From an uncultured Pelagibacteraceae bacterium (GTDB lineage Bacteria; Pseudomonadota; Alphaproteobacteria; Pelagibacterales; Pelagibacteraceae), in the NCBI GenBank assembly GCA_902608385.1, contig CACLNT010000003.1:32608-96607 (forward strand): a stretch of 64,000 bases of DNA, given 5' to 3'. The position numbers and the translations under genes are program-made. Every line of letters starts with the position of its first letter. Positions within the stretch are counted from its first letter, which is position 1. Below are positions 48,185-57,306 of this stretch, piece after piece. The notes below the pieces were generated by a model that was not told the DNA's origin, did no database searches, and saw only the letters and a list, made by a program, of their open reading frames with translations.

Positions 48185-49509
48185 TGACAGGTAACGAAAA
48201 TATTTTTTTAAAAAAAAAAATTTTAATTTATGGATTAGGAAAAAGTGGTCTTTCTAGTTATTTTTTTTTAAGAAAAAATAATGATGTTTATTTATATGAC
48301 GATAAAAAAAATATTATTCAAAATAAAAAAATTAAAAAGTTACTAATTAAATCAAATCATTTTAATAAGATTAATATTGATTTTATTTTAGTTAGCCCCG
48401 GTATTAATATTAAAAAATGTCACTTAAAGGGCTTTTTAAAAAAAAATTCTAAAAAAATAATTACTGATTTAGATGTTTTTTACAGTCATTACTCTGAAAA
48501 TAAAAATATTACTATTACTGGCACAAATGGAAAATCAACTACAGCAAAAATTTTATTTGATGTTTTGAAAAAACAAAAAAAAGACGTAAGATTAACAGGA
48601 AACATTGGTAACCCGATTTTAGCTGAAAGAAAAATTACTCCCAAAACAATTTTTGTAATAGAAGCTTCTTCTTATCAGATAGAATATAGCAAAAAATTTA
48701 AAGCAAATTATGCAACAATACTGAATATTACTCCTGATCATTTAGAACGTCATGGAACATTTGCAAGCTATGTTAAAGCAAAATTTAAATTAATTAGAAA
48801 TCAGACTAATAAAGATTATTCATTTTTGGATTTAAACAATAAATTTTTAAAAAAAGAAAGTAAGAAAAAAAAAATAAATTCAAAAATAATTAACGTTAAT
48901 ATAAAAACAACAAATCAAGATTTGTTAAAAATAAAAAATGCATATTTCTTAACTGAAGGCAATAAACAAAATTTATTACATGTTTTTTCAGTTGTTAAAA
49001 AAATGAATGTAAATAAAAGTATTTTATTTAAAACAATTGACAGATTCAAAGGATTAAAATTTAGACAACAAATAATTTATAAATCTAAAAAATTAACTTT
49101 AATTAATGATTCAAAGGCAACAACTTATTCATCTTCTATAAATATTCTTAAATCTTTAAAAAAAGTTTATTGGATAGTGGGTGGTATACCTAAAGTTGGT
49201 GATAAATTTTTAATGTCCAAAAATCAATGCTCAAATATTAAAGCTTATATATTTGGTAAAAATAAAAATTCTTTTATTAGAGAATTAAAAAATAAAATAA
49301 AATATGAACATTTTGATGATTTAAAACAAGCACTAAAAAAAATTATTTTAGATATAAAAGCAAAAAAAAAAGAAAAAGAACATAAAACAATTTTGTTTAG
49401 CCCTTCAGCAGCTTCATTTGATAGTTTTAAAAATTTTGAAGATAGGGGAGAAAAATTTAATAAAATTATAAAAAAATTAAATTTAAAAAATATAATAAAT
49501 GCAAAATAG
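48184..49509 (+). CDS. murD: UDP-N-acetylmuramoylalanine-D-glutamate ligase MurD
   Basis: Adds D-glutamate to UDP-MurNAc-L-Ala. I use the ATG at 48184 (M-T-G-N-E-N), which overlaps the mraY stop as TAATG and gives 441 residues; an upstream in-frame ATG at 48127 lies inside mraY. Motifs: ILIYGLGKSGLSS, the ATP loop ITGTNGKSTT, FVIEASSYQIEY, NITPDHLERHGTF, and NDSKATTYSSSINIL, WIVGGIPKVGD. A complete Mur ligase in normal order. Overlaps ftsW by 11 bases. Confidence 0.96.
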   Translation: MTGNENIFLKKKILIYGLGKSGLSSYFFLRKNNDVYLYDDKKNIIQNKKIKKLLIKSNHFNKINIDFILVSPGINIKKCHLKGFLKKNSKKIITDLDVFYSHYSENKNITITGTNGKSTTAKILFDVLKKQKKDVRLTGNIGNPILAERKITPKTIFVIEASSYQIEYSKKFKANYATILNITPDHLERHGTFASYVKAKFKLIRNQTNKDYSFLDLNNKFLKKESKKKKINSKIINVNIKTTNQDLLKIKNAYFLTEGNKQNLLHVFSVVKKMNVNKSILFKTIDRFKGLKFRQQIIYKSKKLTLINDSKATTYSSSINILKSLKKVYWIVGGIPKVGDKFLMSKNQCSNIKAYIFGKNKNSFIRELKNKIKYEHFDDLKQALKKIILDIKAKKKEKEHKTILFSPSAASFDSFKNFEDRGEKFNKIIKKLNLKNIINAK

Positions 49510-50623
49510 TAGCTTTATTTATAAATTTTACTATGCATGGTGGAAAAATATTGATAAATCAATATTTTTTTTAATCATTCTATTATTTTGTCTTGGTTTG
49601 TTTTTTTCGTTAGTTTCTACTTCATTAATTGCATCAGATAAATTAAATACAAACAGTTATCATTTTTTTTTCAAACACTTTTTCTATATTGGCATTGGTA
49701 TTTTTTTTATAATTTTTTTTTCATCAATTAACAAAGATAATTTATTTATAATTTCAATTATATTATTTTTTGTTTGTTTTATTTTTTTAACATTAGTTCC
49801 AATTATTGGCATTGAGGTCAAAGGATCAAAAAGATGGTTAGATCTTCTTTTTTTACCTAGATTTCAACCAATAGAACTTTTAAAACCTTTTATTATTGTA
49901 ATTATTGCATCGATTTTAAGTTCAGAAAAAAATAACAATCTTTATTATAAATATTTTTTGAGCTTTATTGTAATCATGCCGATTGTTTTTCTTTTAATTA
50001 CGCAACCAGATATTGGTCAAACTTTTTTAGTTTTTTTAACTTGGTTAACTTTAATTTTTATTTCTGGAATTAATCTAGTTTTTTTCTTTTTATTTTTTGT
50101 AATGATGTTAACTTTTTTATTTTACCTTGTATTTTATGTTGCAAAATTTGGTTATATTTTAATTAGACTTAATTCATTTTTTGATCCTTCTTCTGGCAAC
50201 AATTATCAATCAGAGAAAGCGTCGGAAGCAATAATAAATGGTGGTTTTTTTGGAAAAGGAATCGGAGAAGGTATTTTAAAAAATAGAGTTCCTGAAGCAC
50301 ATACAGATTATATTGTTTCAGTTATATCTGAAGAATTTGGCGCAGTATTTATAATTGTTTTAATGATAATTTTTTTATTTTTTATTTATCAAGTATTTAA
50401 AAAATTATACTTTGAAAAGAATGATAAAATAAAATTAATTCTCGTGGGATCAATTTCAATTATATTATTTCAAACTTTAATTCATATTGGTGTTAACATA
50501 AGATTGTTTCCAACTACGGGTATGACTTTGCCATTTTTGAGTTATGGAGGATCTTCAATTTTAGGAACAGCAATTTTATCTGGCATTATCTTAAATCTTA
50601 CAAAAAGAAGAATTAACCAATAA
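49499..50623 (+). CDS. ftsW: Septal peptidoglycan glycosyltransferase FtsW
   Basis: SEDS-family lipid II polymerase paired with FtsI. The 374-residue protein has about ten membrane segments. Diagnostic parts are VKGSKRWLDLLFLPRFQPIELLKPF, ITQPDIGQTFLVFLTW with the catalytic Asp region, SEKASEAIINGGFFGKGIGEG, PEAHTDYIVSVISEEFG, and the C-terminal LFPTTGMTLPFLSYGGSSIL. The dcw position identifies it as FtsW rather than RodA. It is followed directly by murG. Confidence 0.96.
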   Translation: MQNSSFIYKFYYAWWKNIDKSIFFLIILLFCLGLFFSLVSTSLIASDKLNTNSYHFFFKHFFYIGIGIFFIIFFSSINKDNLFIISIILFFVCFIFLTLVPIIGIEVKGSKRWLDLLFLPRFQPIELLKPFIIVIIASILSSEKNNNLYYKYFLSFIVIMPIVFLLITQPDIGQTFLVFLTWLTLIFISGINLVFFFLFFVMMLTFLFYLVFYVAKFGYILIRLNSFFDPSSGNNYQSEKASEAIINGGFFGKGIGEGILKNRVPEAHTDYIVSVISEEFGAVFIIVLMIIFLFFIYQVFKKLYFEKNDKIKLILVGSISIILFQTLIHIGVNIRLFPTTGMTLPFLSYGGSSILGTAILSGIILNLTKRRINQ

Positions 50624-51697
50624 ATGAAAAAAAAAATTTTAATAAGCACTGGTGGAACTGGAGGACATGTTATTCCAGCTACAATATTTTATGAACAGCT
50701 AAAAGATAAATTTGATGTATTTTTTGTTACAGATAAAAGAGGATGTAGATTCTTAAATTTAGAAAAATACAAACTTACTGTTATTAATACTCCAAAATTA
50801 ACAGCTAATTTTTTATTACCATTGAATTTGCTTGGTTTATTTTTTTCAATAATTAAATCTTTAATTTTTTTAAAAAAAAATAGAATAGAAGTTTTAATTT
50901 CTACGGGAGGATACATGTCATTGCCAATATGTATGGCTGCAAAAATTTTTAGTATAAAAATTTATTCTTTTGAACCAAATATGGTTTTAGGTAGGGTTAA
51001 TAGTATTTTTTTAAGATATGCGGAAAAAATTTTTTGCTATTCAGATAAAATTGTAAATTTTCCAAAAAAATACTTATACAAAATATTATTGATTGATCCT
51101 TTGCTTAGAAAAGAATTTTATTCAGATACAACAAATGATAAAAATGAAATAAACAATGAAATTAATCTCTTAATCATAGGTGGTAGCCAAGGAGCAGAAT
51201 TATTTGATAATAAACTAAAAAAATCAATTATTAGTTTATCAAAAAAATATAAATTGAATATTTGTCAGCAAACTAGCTCTATAAATAAAAAAAAATTAGA
51301 GGATTTTTATAATCAAAACAATATTTCTTATCAATTATTTAGTTTTGAGGAAAATATTTTAAAATTTATTAGTAATACTAATTTGTGCATAACAAGAGCT
51401 GGAGCGTCAACTTTATCAGAATTAACCTATCTAAATATACCATATTTAGCTATTCCATATCCATTTGCTAAGGACGATCATCAATTTCAAAATGCTTTAT
51501 TTTATAAAAACAAGAATTGTTGCTGGATATTAAAACAAGATGACCTTACTGATGATACATTAGAAAATAATTTAATAAATATAATCCAGAATAAAGATGA
51601 TTATTTATCAAAAAAAAATAGTATGAGAAATTTTAGTTGCAAAAATACTTGGAACAATACAAATGAAAAACTTATAAGTGTGATTAATGAAAATTGA
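50624..51697 (+). CDS. murG: UDP-GlcNAc:undecaprenyl-pyrophosphoryl-MurNAc-pentapeptide transferase MurG
   Basis: GT-B glycosyltransferase on the inner face of the inner membrane, converting lipid I to lipid II. The 357-residue protein has the N-terminal ISTGGTGGHVIPA loop, STGGYMSLPICMAAKI, EPNMVLGRVN, the donor-site LIIGGSQGAELFD, and TRAGASTLSELTYLNIPYLAIPYPFAKDDHQFQNA. It starts one base after ftsW ends and overlaps murC by 11 bases. Confidence 0.97.
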   Translation: MKKKILISTGGTGGHVIPATIFYEQLKDKFDVFFVTDKRGCRFLNLEKYKLTVINTPKLTANFLLPLNLLGLFFSIIKSLIFLKKNRIEVLISTGGYMSLPICMAAKIFSIKIYSFEPNMVLGRVNSIFLRYAEKIFCYSDKIVNFPKKYLYKILLIDPLLRKEFYSDTTNDKNEINNEINLLIIGGSQGAELFDNKLKKSIISLSKKYKLNICQQTSSINKKKLEDFYNQNNISYQLFSFEENILKFISNTNLCITRAGASTLSELTYLNIPYLAIPYPFAKDDHQFQNALFYKNKNCCWILKQDDLTDDTLENNLINIIQNKDDYLSKKNSMRNFSCKNTWNNTNEKLISVINEN

Positions 51698-53081
51698 ATT
51701 AGCTAAAACTGAAATTATCCATTTTGTTGGCATCGGTGGAATTGGAATGAGTGGCCTTGCTTTAATAATGAAAGGCATGGGTTTTAGAATTCAAGGTAGT
51801 GACATTTCACTAAATAAAAATATTGAAAGATTAAAAAAAAGTAAAATTAAAGTGAGAATAGGACATAAAAAAAAAAATGTTAATAAAGCAACAATTTTAG
51901 TAATTTCATCAGCTATTAAAAAAAATAATCCTGAAGTATTATCAGCAAAAAACAAACAACTGCCTATTTATAAAAGAGGTGATATGCTTGCACATATTGT
52001 TTCATTAACAAAAAATATTGTAGTCGCTGGCTCACATGGCAAAACAACAACAACTTCTCTTGTTGCTAGTATTTTTTCAAAAACAAAATTAGACCCAACA
52101 ATTATTAATGGAGGTGTATTAAATTCTTTTAATAATTCTGCAAGATTAGGAAAAAGTAATTGGTGCATTTTAGAGTCTGACGAGTCAGATGGAAGTTTTA
52201 TAAAGGTTCCTCCGACATATTCAATTATAACCAATATAGATCGTGAACATATGGATTATTATAAATCTATAGATAAACTAAAAGAATTATTTCAAAATTT
52301 TATTGAAAAAGTACCATCATTTGGAAAATCATTTATTTGCGTAGACGATAAAAATAATAATCAAATAATTAAAAAAATTAAAAATAAAAATTATTATACA
52401 TATGGTGTAAATAAAAATTCACAATTTCAAATAAAAAATGTTTTTCAATCAAGAAGTTTTTCTAAATTTAATCTTGATATTCGGTTACCTGGGAAAAAAC
52501 AAACCTATATAAAAAATATAACAATTCCACTTCTAGGGTTGCACAATATTAGAAATGCTACTGCCGCTGCTGCTGTAGCAATAACTATAGGGATATCAAA
52601 AGATACTATTAAACAAGGTCTTAAAGAATTTAAAGGAGTACAAAGAAGATTTAATAAAATATTTAACTATAGAGAAACTGAATTTTATGACGATTATGCA
52701 CATCACCCAACTGAAATTAAAGAAGTTTTAAATGGAGTTAAGAAAGCCTACAATAAAGAAGAGATAATTTGTATTTTTCAACCACACAGAATATCTAGAT
52801 TAAAAGATCTTAGAAAAGAATTTAGCTTATCATTTAAAAAAGCAAATAGTGTAGTTTTATGTCCAGTATATTCAGCTGGTGAAAAATTAAAACTTGGATT
52901 TAACTATTTTAATTATGCAAAAGAAATAATTAATAATTCTAAAGTAAAAGTTTTTATAGTTAAAGATAAATACGAACTTGCCAAATTTATAAAACAAAAT
53001 ATTTATGGGAAAAAAATAGTTATAGGCATGGGTGCAGGTTCAATTTCAAATTGGATTAGAGAGCTACCTAATTTGATATGA
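51687..53081 (+). CDS. murC: UDP-N-acetylmuramate-L-alanine ligase MurC
   Basis: First ligase of the peptide stem, 464 residues. Motifs are HFVGIGGIGMSGLALIM, the ATP loop AGSHGKTTTTSL, ILESDESDGSF, TNIDREHMDYY, LLGLHNIRNATAA, DDYAHHPTEI and FQPHRISRL. All match the MurC family, and the AGSHGKTTT variant separates it from the other Mur ligases. It overlaps murG by 11 bases and murB by 4. Confidence 0.98.
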   Translation: MKIELAKTEIIHFVGIGGIGMSGLALIMKGMGFRIQGSDISLNKNIERLKKSKIKVRIGHKKKNVNKATILVISSAIKKNNPEVLSAKNKQLPIYKRGDMLAHIVSLTKNIVVAGSHGKTTTTSLVASIFSKTKLDPTIINGGVLNSFNNSARLGKSNWCILESDESDGSFIKVPPTYSIITNIDREHMDYYKSIDKLKELFQNFIEKVPSFGKSFICVDDKNNNQIIKKIKNKNYYTYGVNKNSQFQIKNVFQSRSFSKFNLDIRLPGKKQTYIKNITIPLLGLHNIRNATAAAAVAITIGISKDTIKQGLKEFKGVQRRFNKIFNYRETEFYDDYAHHPTEIKEVLNGVKKAYNKEEIICIFQPHRISRLKDLRKEFSLSFKKANSVVLCPVYSAGEKLKLGFNYFNYAKEIINNSKVKVFIVKDKYELAKFIKQNIYGKKIVIGMGAGSISNWIRELPNLI

Positions 53082-53989
53082 TGCAAATTGACAAATTGGA
53101 AAGTTTTTCAAAAAAAATTAAAGGAAAATTAGTTTTTAATTATGATTTAAAAAAAAGTAATTGGTTTAATATTGGTGGCAAAACAAAAGCATATTTTAAG
53201 CCTGAAAGTTTAAATGAACTTATTTCTTTTTTAAAAGAATTTGGAAAAACGGAAAAATTTTTTATATTAGGAGCAGGATCCAATATTCTTATAAATGATG
53301 GAGTATTTAATGGAGTTGTTATTAAATTAGGAAAAAATTTTTCAAATATTTCACTATTACCAAATAAAACAATTGTAGCAGGGAGCGCAACTACTGATAA
53401 AAATTTATCAGTATTTGCATCAGAAAATAACATAGGTGGTTTGGAATTTTTATCTTGTATTCCAGGAACTGTTGGAGGTGGATTGAGAATGAATTCTGGC
53501 TGCTTTAAAAAAGAATTCAAAGATATTTTGGTTTCAGTGCAAGCAATTGATAGAACAGGAAAAATTACAACTATTCAAGCATCCAAAATTAATTTTTCGT
53601 ATAGAGAAAATGATTTAGATAAAAATTTAATATTTTTAAGTGCATCATTTAAAGGTGAATTTAAAGAAAAAAAAGAAATTCAAGAGTACATAAAAGTTAT
53701 AAAAAATAAAAAAGATTATACACAGCCAACAAAAATAAAAACTGGAGGAAGCACATTTAAAAATCCCACAAAACAAACAGATCAAAAAGTTTGGGAATTA
53801 ATTAAAAAATCTGTCCCATTGGATATTAAGTTTGGAGATGCTGAAATTTCTAATAAACATTGTAATTTTTTTGTCAATAAAAATAATGCTACCTTCAAAG
53901 ATATGAAAAAGTTAATTGAGTTTGTCAAAAAAAACGTAAAATTAAAAACGGGTGTCAATATAGAAACCGAAATAGAAATCATTCAATGA
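53078..53989 (+). CDS. murB: UDP-N-acetylenolpyruvoylglucosamine reductase MurB
   Basis: FAD enzyme that completes UDP-MurNAc. The 303-residue protein shows SNWFNIGGKTKAYF, the FAD-binding LGAGSNILINDG, GLEFLSCIPGTVGGGLRMNSGCF, INFSYREND and the C-terminal GGSTFKNP with the catalytic Ser. This is a type I/II-like compact MurB as seen in alphaproteobacteria. It overlaps murC and ddl by 4 bases each, a typical coupled set. Confidence 0.96.
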   Translation: MMQIDKLESFSKKIKGKLVFNYDLKKSNWFNIGGKTKAYFKPESLNELISFLKEFGKTEKFFILGAGSNILINDGVFNGVVIKLGKNFSNISLLPNKTIVAGSATTDKNLSVFASENNIGGLEFLSCIPGTVGGGLRMNSGCFKKEFKDILVSVQAIDRTGKITTIQASKINFSYRENDLDKNLIFLSASFKGEFKEKKEIQEYIKVIKNKKDYTQPTKIKTGGSTFKNPTKQTDQKVWELIKKSVPLDIKFGDAEISNKHCNFFVNKNNATFKDMKKLIEFVKKNVKLKTGVNIETEIEIIQ

Positions 53990-54906
53990 AAAAAAAAATT
54001 TTAATTTTAGGTGGGGGAATTTCTAAAGAAAGATTAATTAGTTTAGAAACAGCTAAAAGCGTATTTAAAGAATTAAAAAAAAAAAATTATATAGTTAAAA
54101 TTTGCGAACCAGATGGCGATTTAATAAAAAATATTAAAAGTTTTAAACCAAGTATTATTTTTAACGCTTTACATGGGCAATTTGGAGAAGATGGATATAT
54201 TCAGGCAATATTAGAATCGCAAAAAGTTAAATATACACATTCTGGAGTAATAGCATCATTTATTGCAATGAATAAAGAAATTTCAAAAAAAATTTATATA
54301 AAAAAAAAAATACTAACGCCAAAGTATTTCAAATTTAAATTTGAAAACAATAAAATTGAAAAAAATATTATAATTAAGACTCAAAAAAAATTGAAATTCC
54401 CAGTTGTGATAAAGCCAATTAACGAAGGATCTAGTGTTAATGTTTTTATTTGCACTAAAAAAAATTTTATCAAAAATTTAAAAAAATTAATTTTTTACAA
54501 AGAGATTTTAATTGAAGAATTTATTCCGGGCAGAGAAATTCAGGTTGCAATATTAGGCAAGAAAAAACTAGGAGCAATAGAACTAAAACCTAAAAGAAAA
54601 TTTTATGATTATGAAGCCAAATATAATGAGAAGGCAAAAACTAAACATATAATCCCTGTTGATTTGAGTAAGAAAAATTTACAAAAAGTTATGAATATTG
54701 CACTTAAAGCACATAAACTAATTGGCTGCAGAGGCGTTACAAGATCAGATTTTAAATTTTATAAAGATAAATTTTTTTTATTAGAAACAAATACACAACC
54801 AGGAATGACAAAGCTTTCATTAGTGCCAGAGATAGCAAATTATATGGGAATGAAATTTATTGATTTAATTGAATGGATTTTAAAAGATGCCTCAACTAAT
54901 AGATAA
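53986..54906 (+). CDS. ddl: D-alanine-D-alanine ligase
   Basis: ATP-grasp enzyme making the D-Ala-D-Ala dipeptide for MurF. At 306 residues it is the short DdlB type. Visible features: ILGGGISKERLISLETAK, FNALHGQFGEDGYIQAILES, TKYFKF-like lid, VVIKPINEGSSVNVF, LIEEFIPGREIQVAIL, GCRGVTRSDFKF and LLETNTQPGMTKLSLVPEIA. It overlaps ftsQ by 20 bases. DdlB in this exact place is usual for alphaproteobacterial dcw clusters. Confidence 0.97.
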   Translation: MKKKILILGGGISKERLISLETAKSVFKELKKKNYIVKICEPDGDLIKNIKSFKPSIIFNALHGQFGEDGYIQAILESQKVKYTHSGVIASFIAMNKEISKKIYIKKKILTPKYFKFKFENNKIEKNIIIKTQKKLKFPVVIKPINEGSSVNVFICTKKNFIKNLKKLIFYKEILIEEFIPGREIQVAILGKKKLGAIELKPKRKFYDYEAKYNEKAKTKHIIPVDLSKKNLQKVMNIALKAHKLIGCRGVTRSDFKFYKDKFFLLETNTQPGMTKLSLVPEIANYMGMKFIDLIEWILKDASTNR

Positions 54907-55576
54907 AAAAAAAAAAATATTTATATATTTATTTTTGATGATTTTTTTAACTACAATTAACAATCTATCATTAAGTAATTCTGGATATCTAAAATTAAAA
55001 ATTAATCAAATTAAAGTTTATGGACTTAATGATGAAAATAATTTTAATATTTCTGAAGAATTTAATAGATTAATAAGTCAAAAAAATTTATTTTTTATAA
55101 ATAAAGATTATTTTGTAAATGTTTTAGAAAAAAATAATTTAGTTCATTCTTTTAAAGTTAGAAAAATTTATCCAAATAGTATTGAAGTGCAAATTCAAAA
55201 GACAAAGTTTTTAGCGGTTACTAACTACAACAAAAAAAAATTTTTTATCGGATCTAATGGAAAGTTAATTAATTTTCAATCTTCTGACAAAAATTTACCT
55301 TATGTATTTGGGAAAATTAAAATTGAAGAATTTATTAAGTTTAAAAAAATTGTTGTCAATTCTAAATTTAATTTTGAAGAAATTTCAGAGTTATATTTTT
55401 TTCCATCTGGAAGATGGGATATAAAAACCAATAAAGGCATCTTAATTAAACTTCCAAAAAAAAATTTATTAAAAGCACTAAATTTATCACATGACTTGAT
55501 CACTAATGAGAATTTTAAGAACAACAAAGTTATTGATTTACGAATTTATAATAGTGTGATTTCTACTAATGAGTAA
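54887..55576 (+). CDS. ftsQ: Cell division protein FtsQ
   Basis: Bitopic protein linking the FtsZ ring to FtsB/FtsL and FtsWI. The 229-residue protein has one membrane helix (about 11-30), a POTRA-like domain (INQIKVYGLNDENNFNISEE, then a VRKIYPNSIEVQIQKTKFLA segment typical of FtsQ/DivIB) and a C-terminal beta domain ending in KVIDLRIYNS. It is shorter than common FtsQ (270-300), mainly in the cytoplasmic N-terminus. It overlaps ddl and ftsA. Confidence 0.88.
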   Translation: MPQLIDKKKKIFIYLFLMIFLTTINNLSLSNSGYLKLKINQIKVYGLNDENNFNISEEFNRLISQKNLFFINKDYFVNVLEKNNLVHSFKVRKIYPNSIEVQIQKTKFLAVTNYNKKKFFIGSNGKLINFQSSDKNLPYVFGKIKIEEFIKFKKIVVNSKFNFEEISELYFFPSGRWDIKTNKGILIKLPKKNLLKALNLSHDLITNENFKNNKVIDLRIYNSVISTNE

Positions 55577-56279
55577 AAAAAATTTTGACATTTATCTAGA
55601 TTTAAGTTCTACAAAGTTAAGTATTGCTGCATTTGAAAAATTTGATAGTCATAACATTTTTTTTAAAGAATATGATTGTGAAACCAATTTAAATAAAGAT
55701 AAATTGAATTTTGAAAATGTAAAAAAAACCATTGAAAAAAATATTTTTGAAATAGAAAAGAAAACAGGTGAATTTTTAGAAGATATATATTTGATGGTAG
55801 AAACCCCAGAATCTATTTCAATTAACCTGTCATTAATAAAAGATAATGAAGGAAAAAAAATTGAAAAGAGAAACATTCAATATTTAGTTCAAGACGCAAA
55901 ACAGCAAATTTTGAGAAATTATCATAACGAAAAAATTATTCATATTATTATTGCTAATTATGTTATTGATAATACTTCATATAATTATTTACCTTTAAAT
56001 ATAAATTGTAATAAATTTTCAATCGATATTAAATTTATTTGTTTTCCAAAGAATTTAATAAAAAAATTAGAAGAGTTATTTAATAGTCATCAAATATTTA
56101 TAAATAAATTTATCTGCACTCATTATGCTAAATCATTTATGGAAAATACGCTTTATACTAATATTTGTGAATCTGGTTTAAAATTGATCAAAGGTATTAA
56201 TAAACAAGAAGTTGCAATAGTTCCTAGAAAGCTAGAAAAAAAAGGTTTTTTTGAAAGGCTTTTTCATTTTTTTAAATAG
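55569..56279 (+). CDS. ftsA: Shortened FtsA-like protein (lacks second actin-fold half)
   Basis: Encoded exactly where ftsA is expected, but only 236 residues instead of about 400. The start FDIYLDLSSTKLSIAAFEK corresponds to the FtsA phosphate-1 region; about residues 95-195 follow subdomain 1C and the rest of 1A (IQYLVQDAKQQILRNY, KIIHIIIANYVIDN, FICTHYAKSFM). The region that in FtsA carries the D-I-G-G-G-T-T-D loop and subdomains 2A/2B is absent. The end KKGFFERLFHFFK is a plausible amphipathic membrane helix, like normal FtsA. It overlaps ftsQ by 8 bases. It may tether FtsZ without ATP-dependent polymerisation; that is inference. Confidence 0.75.
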   Translation: MSKKNFDIYLDLSSTKLSIAAFEKFDSHNIFFKEYDCETNLNKDKLNFENVKKTIEKNIFEIEKKTGEFLEDIYLMVETPESISINLSLIKDNEGKKIEKRNIQYLVQDAKQQILRNYHNEKIIHIIIANYVIDNTSYNYLPLNINCNKFSIDIKFICFPKNLIKKLEELFNSHQIFINKFICTHYAKSFMENTLYTNICESGLKLIKGINKQEVAIVPRKLEKKGFFERLFHFFK

Positions 56280-56344
56280 AACTAGTATTTTCTTGTAACA
56301 TTTGTTGTTTTTTAAAGCTTACTTAAAAATTTTATAAGTTCTTT

Positions 56345-57265
56345 ATGTCTGTTTTAAATCAAAAAACAATTAAAGAAGCTATAGTTTTTGATGGAGTTGG
56401 ACTTCACAGTGGAGAAATAGCTCATGTGAAAATTAAGCCCGCAAAACCAAACACAGGTATAATTTTTAAAAGAACGGATATTAAAAACAATAATCTTATA
56501 ATCCCAGGAATTTTTAATGTAAGCAATGCAGCTTATTGCACAACTATTTCAAATGATTCAGGAATTATTGTTTCAACAATTGAACATTTAATGGGAGCAT
56601 TGTTTGGAATGGGAATTGATAATGCAATGATTGAAATTAATAGTGAAGAGGTTCCAATTTTAGATGGTTCAGCAAAGGAATATGTTAATGAAATAAATAG
56701 AGTTGGGATAAAAACAAGCGAAACCCCAATTAAAATTATAAAGATAGAAAAAAAAATTAATTTTAAAGATGGAGAAAAAACAATTTCAATAGAACCAAAT
56801 AAAATTAGTTTAGATATAGATTTTGAAATTAAGTACGACAATTCACTAATAGAAACACAAAGAAATTTAGTTAAAGTTTATGAAGACGATCTAACAGAAG
56901 TTTATAATTCAAGAACCTTTTGTCTTTTTGAGGATATAGCAAAATTAAAAAAAATGAATTTAGCGAAAGGTGGAACTTTAGAAAATGCCATTGTGGTAAA
57001 AGGAAAAAAAATTTTAAATAAAAATGGCCTTAGAAATAAAAAAGAATTTGTAAATCATAAAATTTTGGACTGCATGGGAGATCTATATTTATCTGGATAT
57101 AAAATTATTGGAAAATTAATATGCTCGCAGGGTGGCCACAAACTTACAAACCAACTATTAAGAAGAGTTTTTGAAGATAATGCTAACTTTTCAATTGTTG
57201 AAGTTAAAGAAAAAAATATCCCTCATTTCCTAATCAATAGAAATATTTTAAAATCAACAGCATAA
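56345..57265 (+). CDS. lpxC: UDP-3-O-acyl-N-acetylglucosamine deacetylase LpxC
   Basis: Zinc enzyme for the committed step of lipid A synthesis. The 306-residue protein has KEAIVFDGVGLHSGE at the N-terminus, zinc ligand His in STIEHLMGALFGMGIDN, EVPILDGSAKEYVN, and the zinc/catalytic segments FVNHKILDCMGDLYLSG and SQGGHKLTNQL. In most relatives it follows ftsZ; here ftsZ has left and ftsA precedes it by 65 bases, which may contain a promoter. Presence implies a lipopolysaccharide-type outer membrane. Confidence 0.98.
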   Translation: MSVLNQKTIKEAIVFDGVGLHSGEIAHVKIKPAKPNTGIIFKRTDIKNNNLIIPGIFNVSNAAYCTTISNDSGIIVSTIEHLMGALFGMGIDNAMIEINSEEVPILDGSAKEYVNEINRVGIKTSETPIKIIKIEKKINFKDGEKTISIEPNKISLDIDFEIKYDNSLIETQRNLVKVYEDDLTEVYNSRTFCLFEDIAKLKKMNLAKGGTLENAIVVKGKKILNKNGLRNKKEFVNHKILDCMGDLYLSGYKIIGKLICSQGGHKLTNQLLRRVFEDNANFSIVEVKEKNIPHFLINRNILKSTA

Positions 57266-57268
57266 AAG

Positions 57269-57306
57269 TTTAGGGTTTTTTGAATAATCTGATAAAAAAC
57301 CTTAAA
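57269..57306 (+). promoter_or_regulatory. Long hairpin that reaches the bamD start codon
   Basis: Thirteen bases (57269-57281) pair with 57294-57306 with one G-U pair; loop of 12. The right arm ends with the A of the bamD ATG, so in mRNA the start region would be paired. No T-run follows on the plus strand, so a simple terminator is not favoured; a translation-control hairpin or an lpxC mRNA end is possible. Confidence 0.5.
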
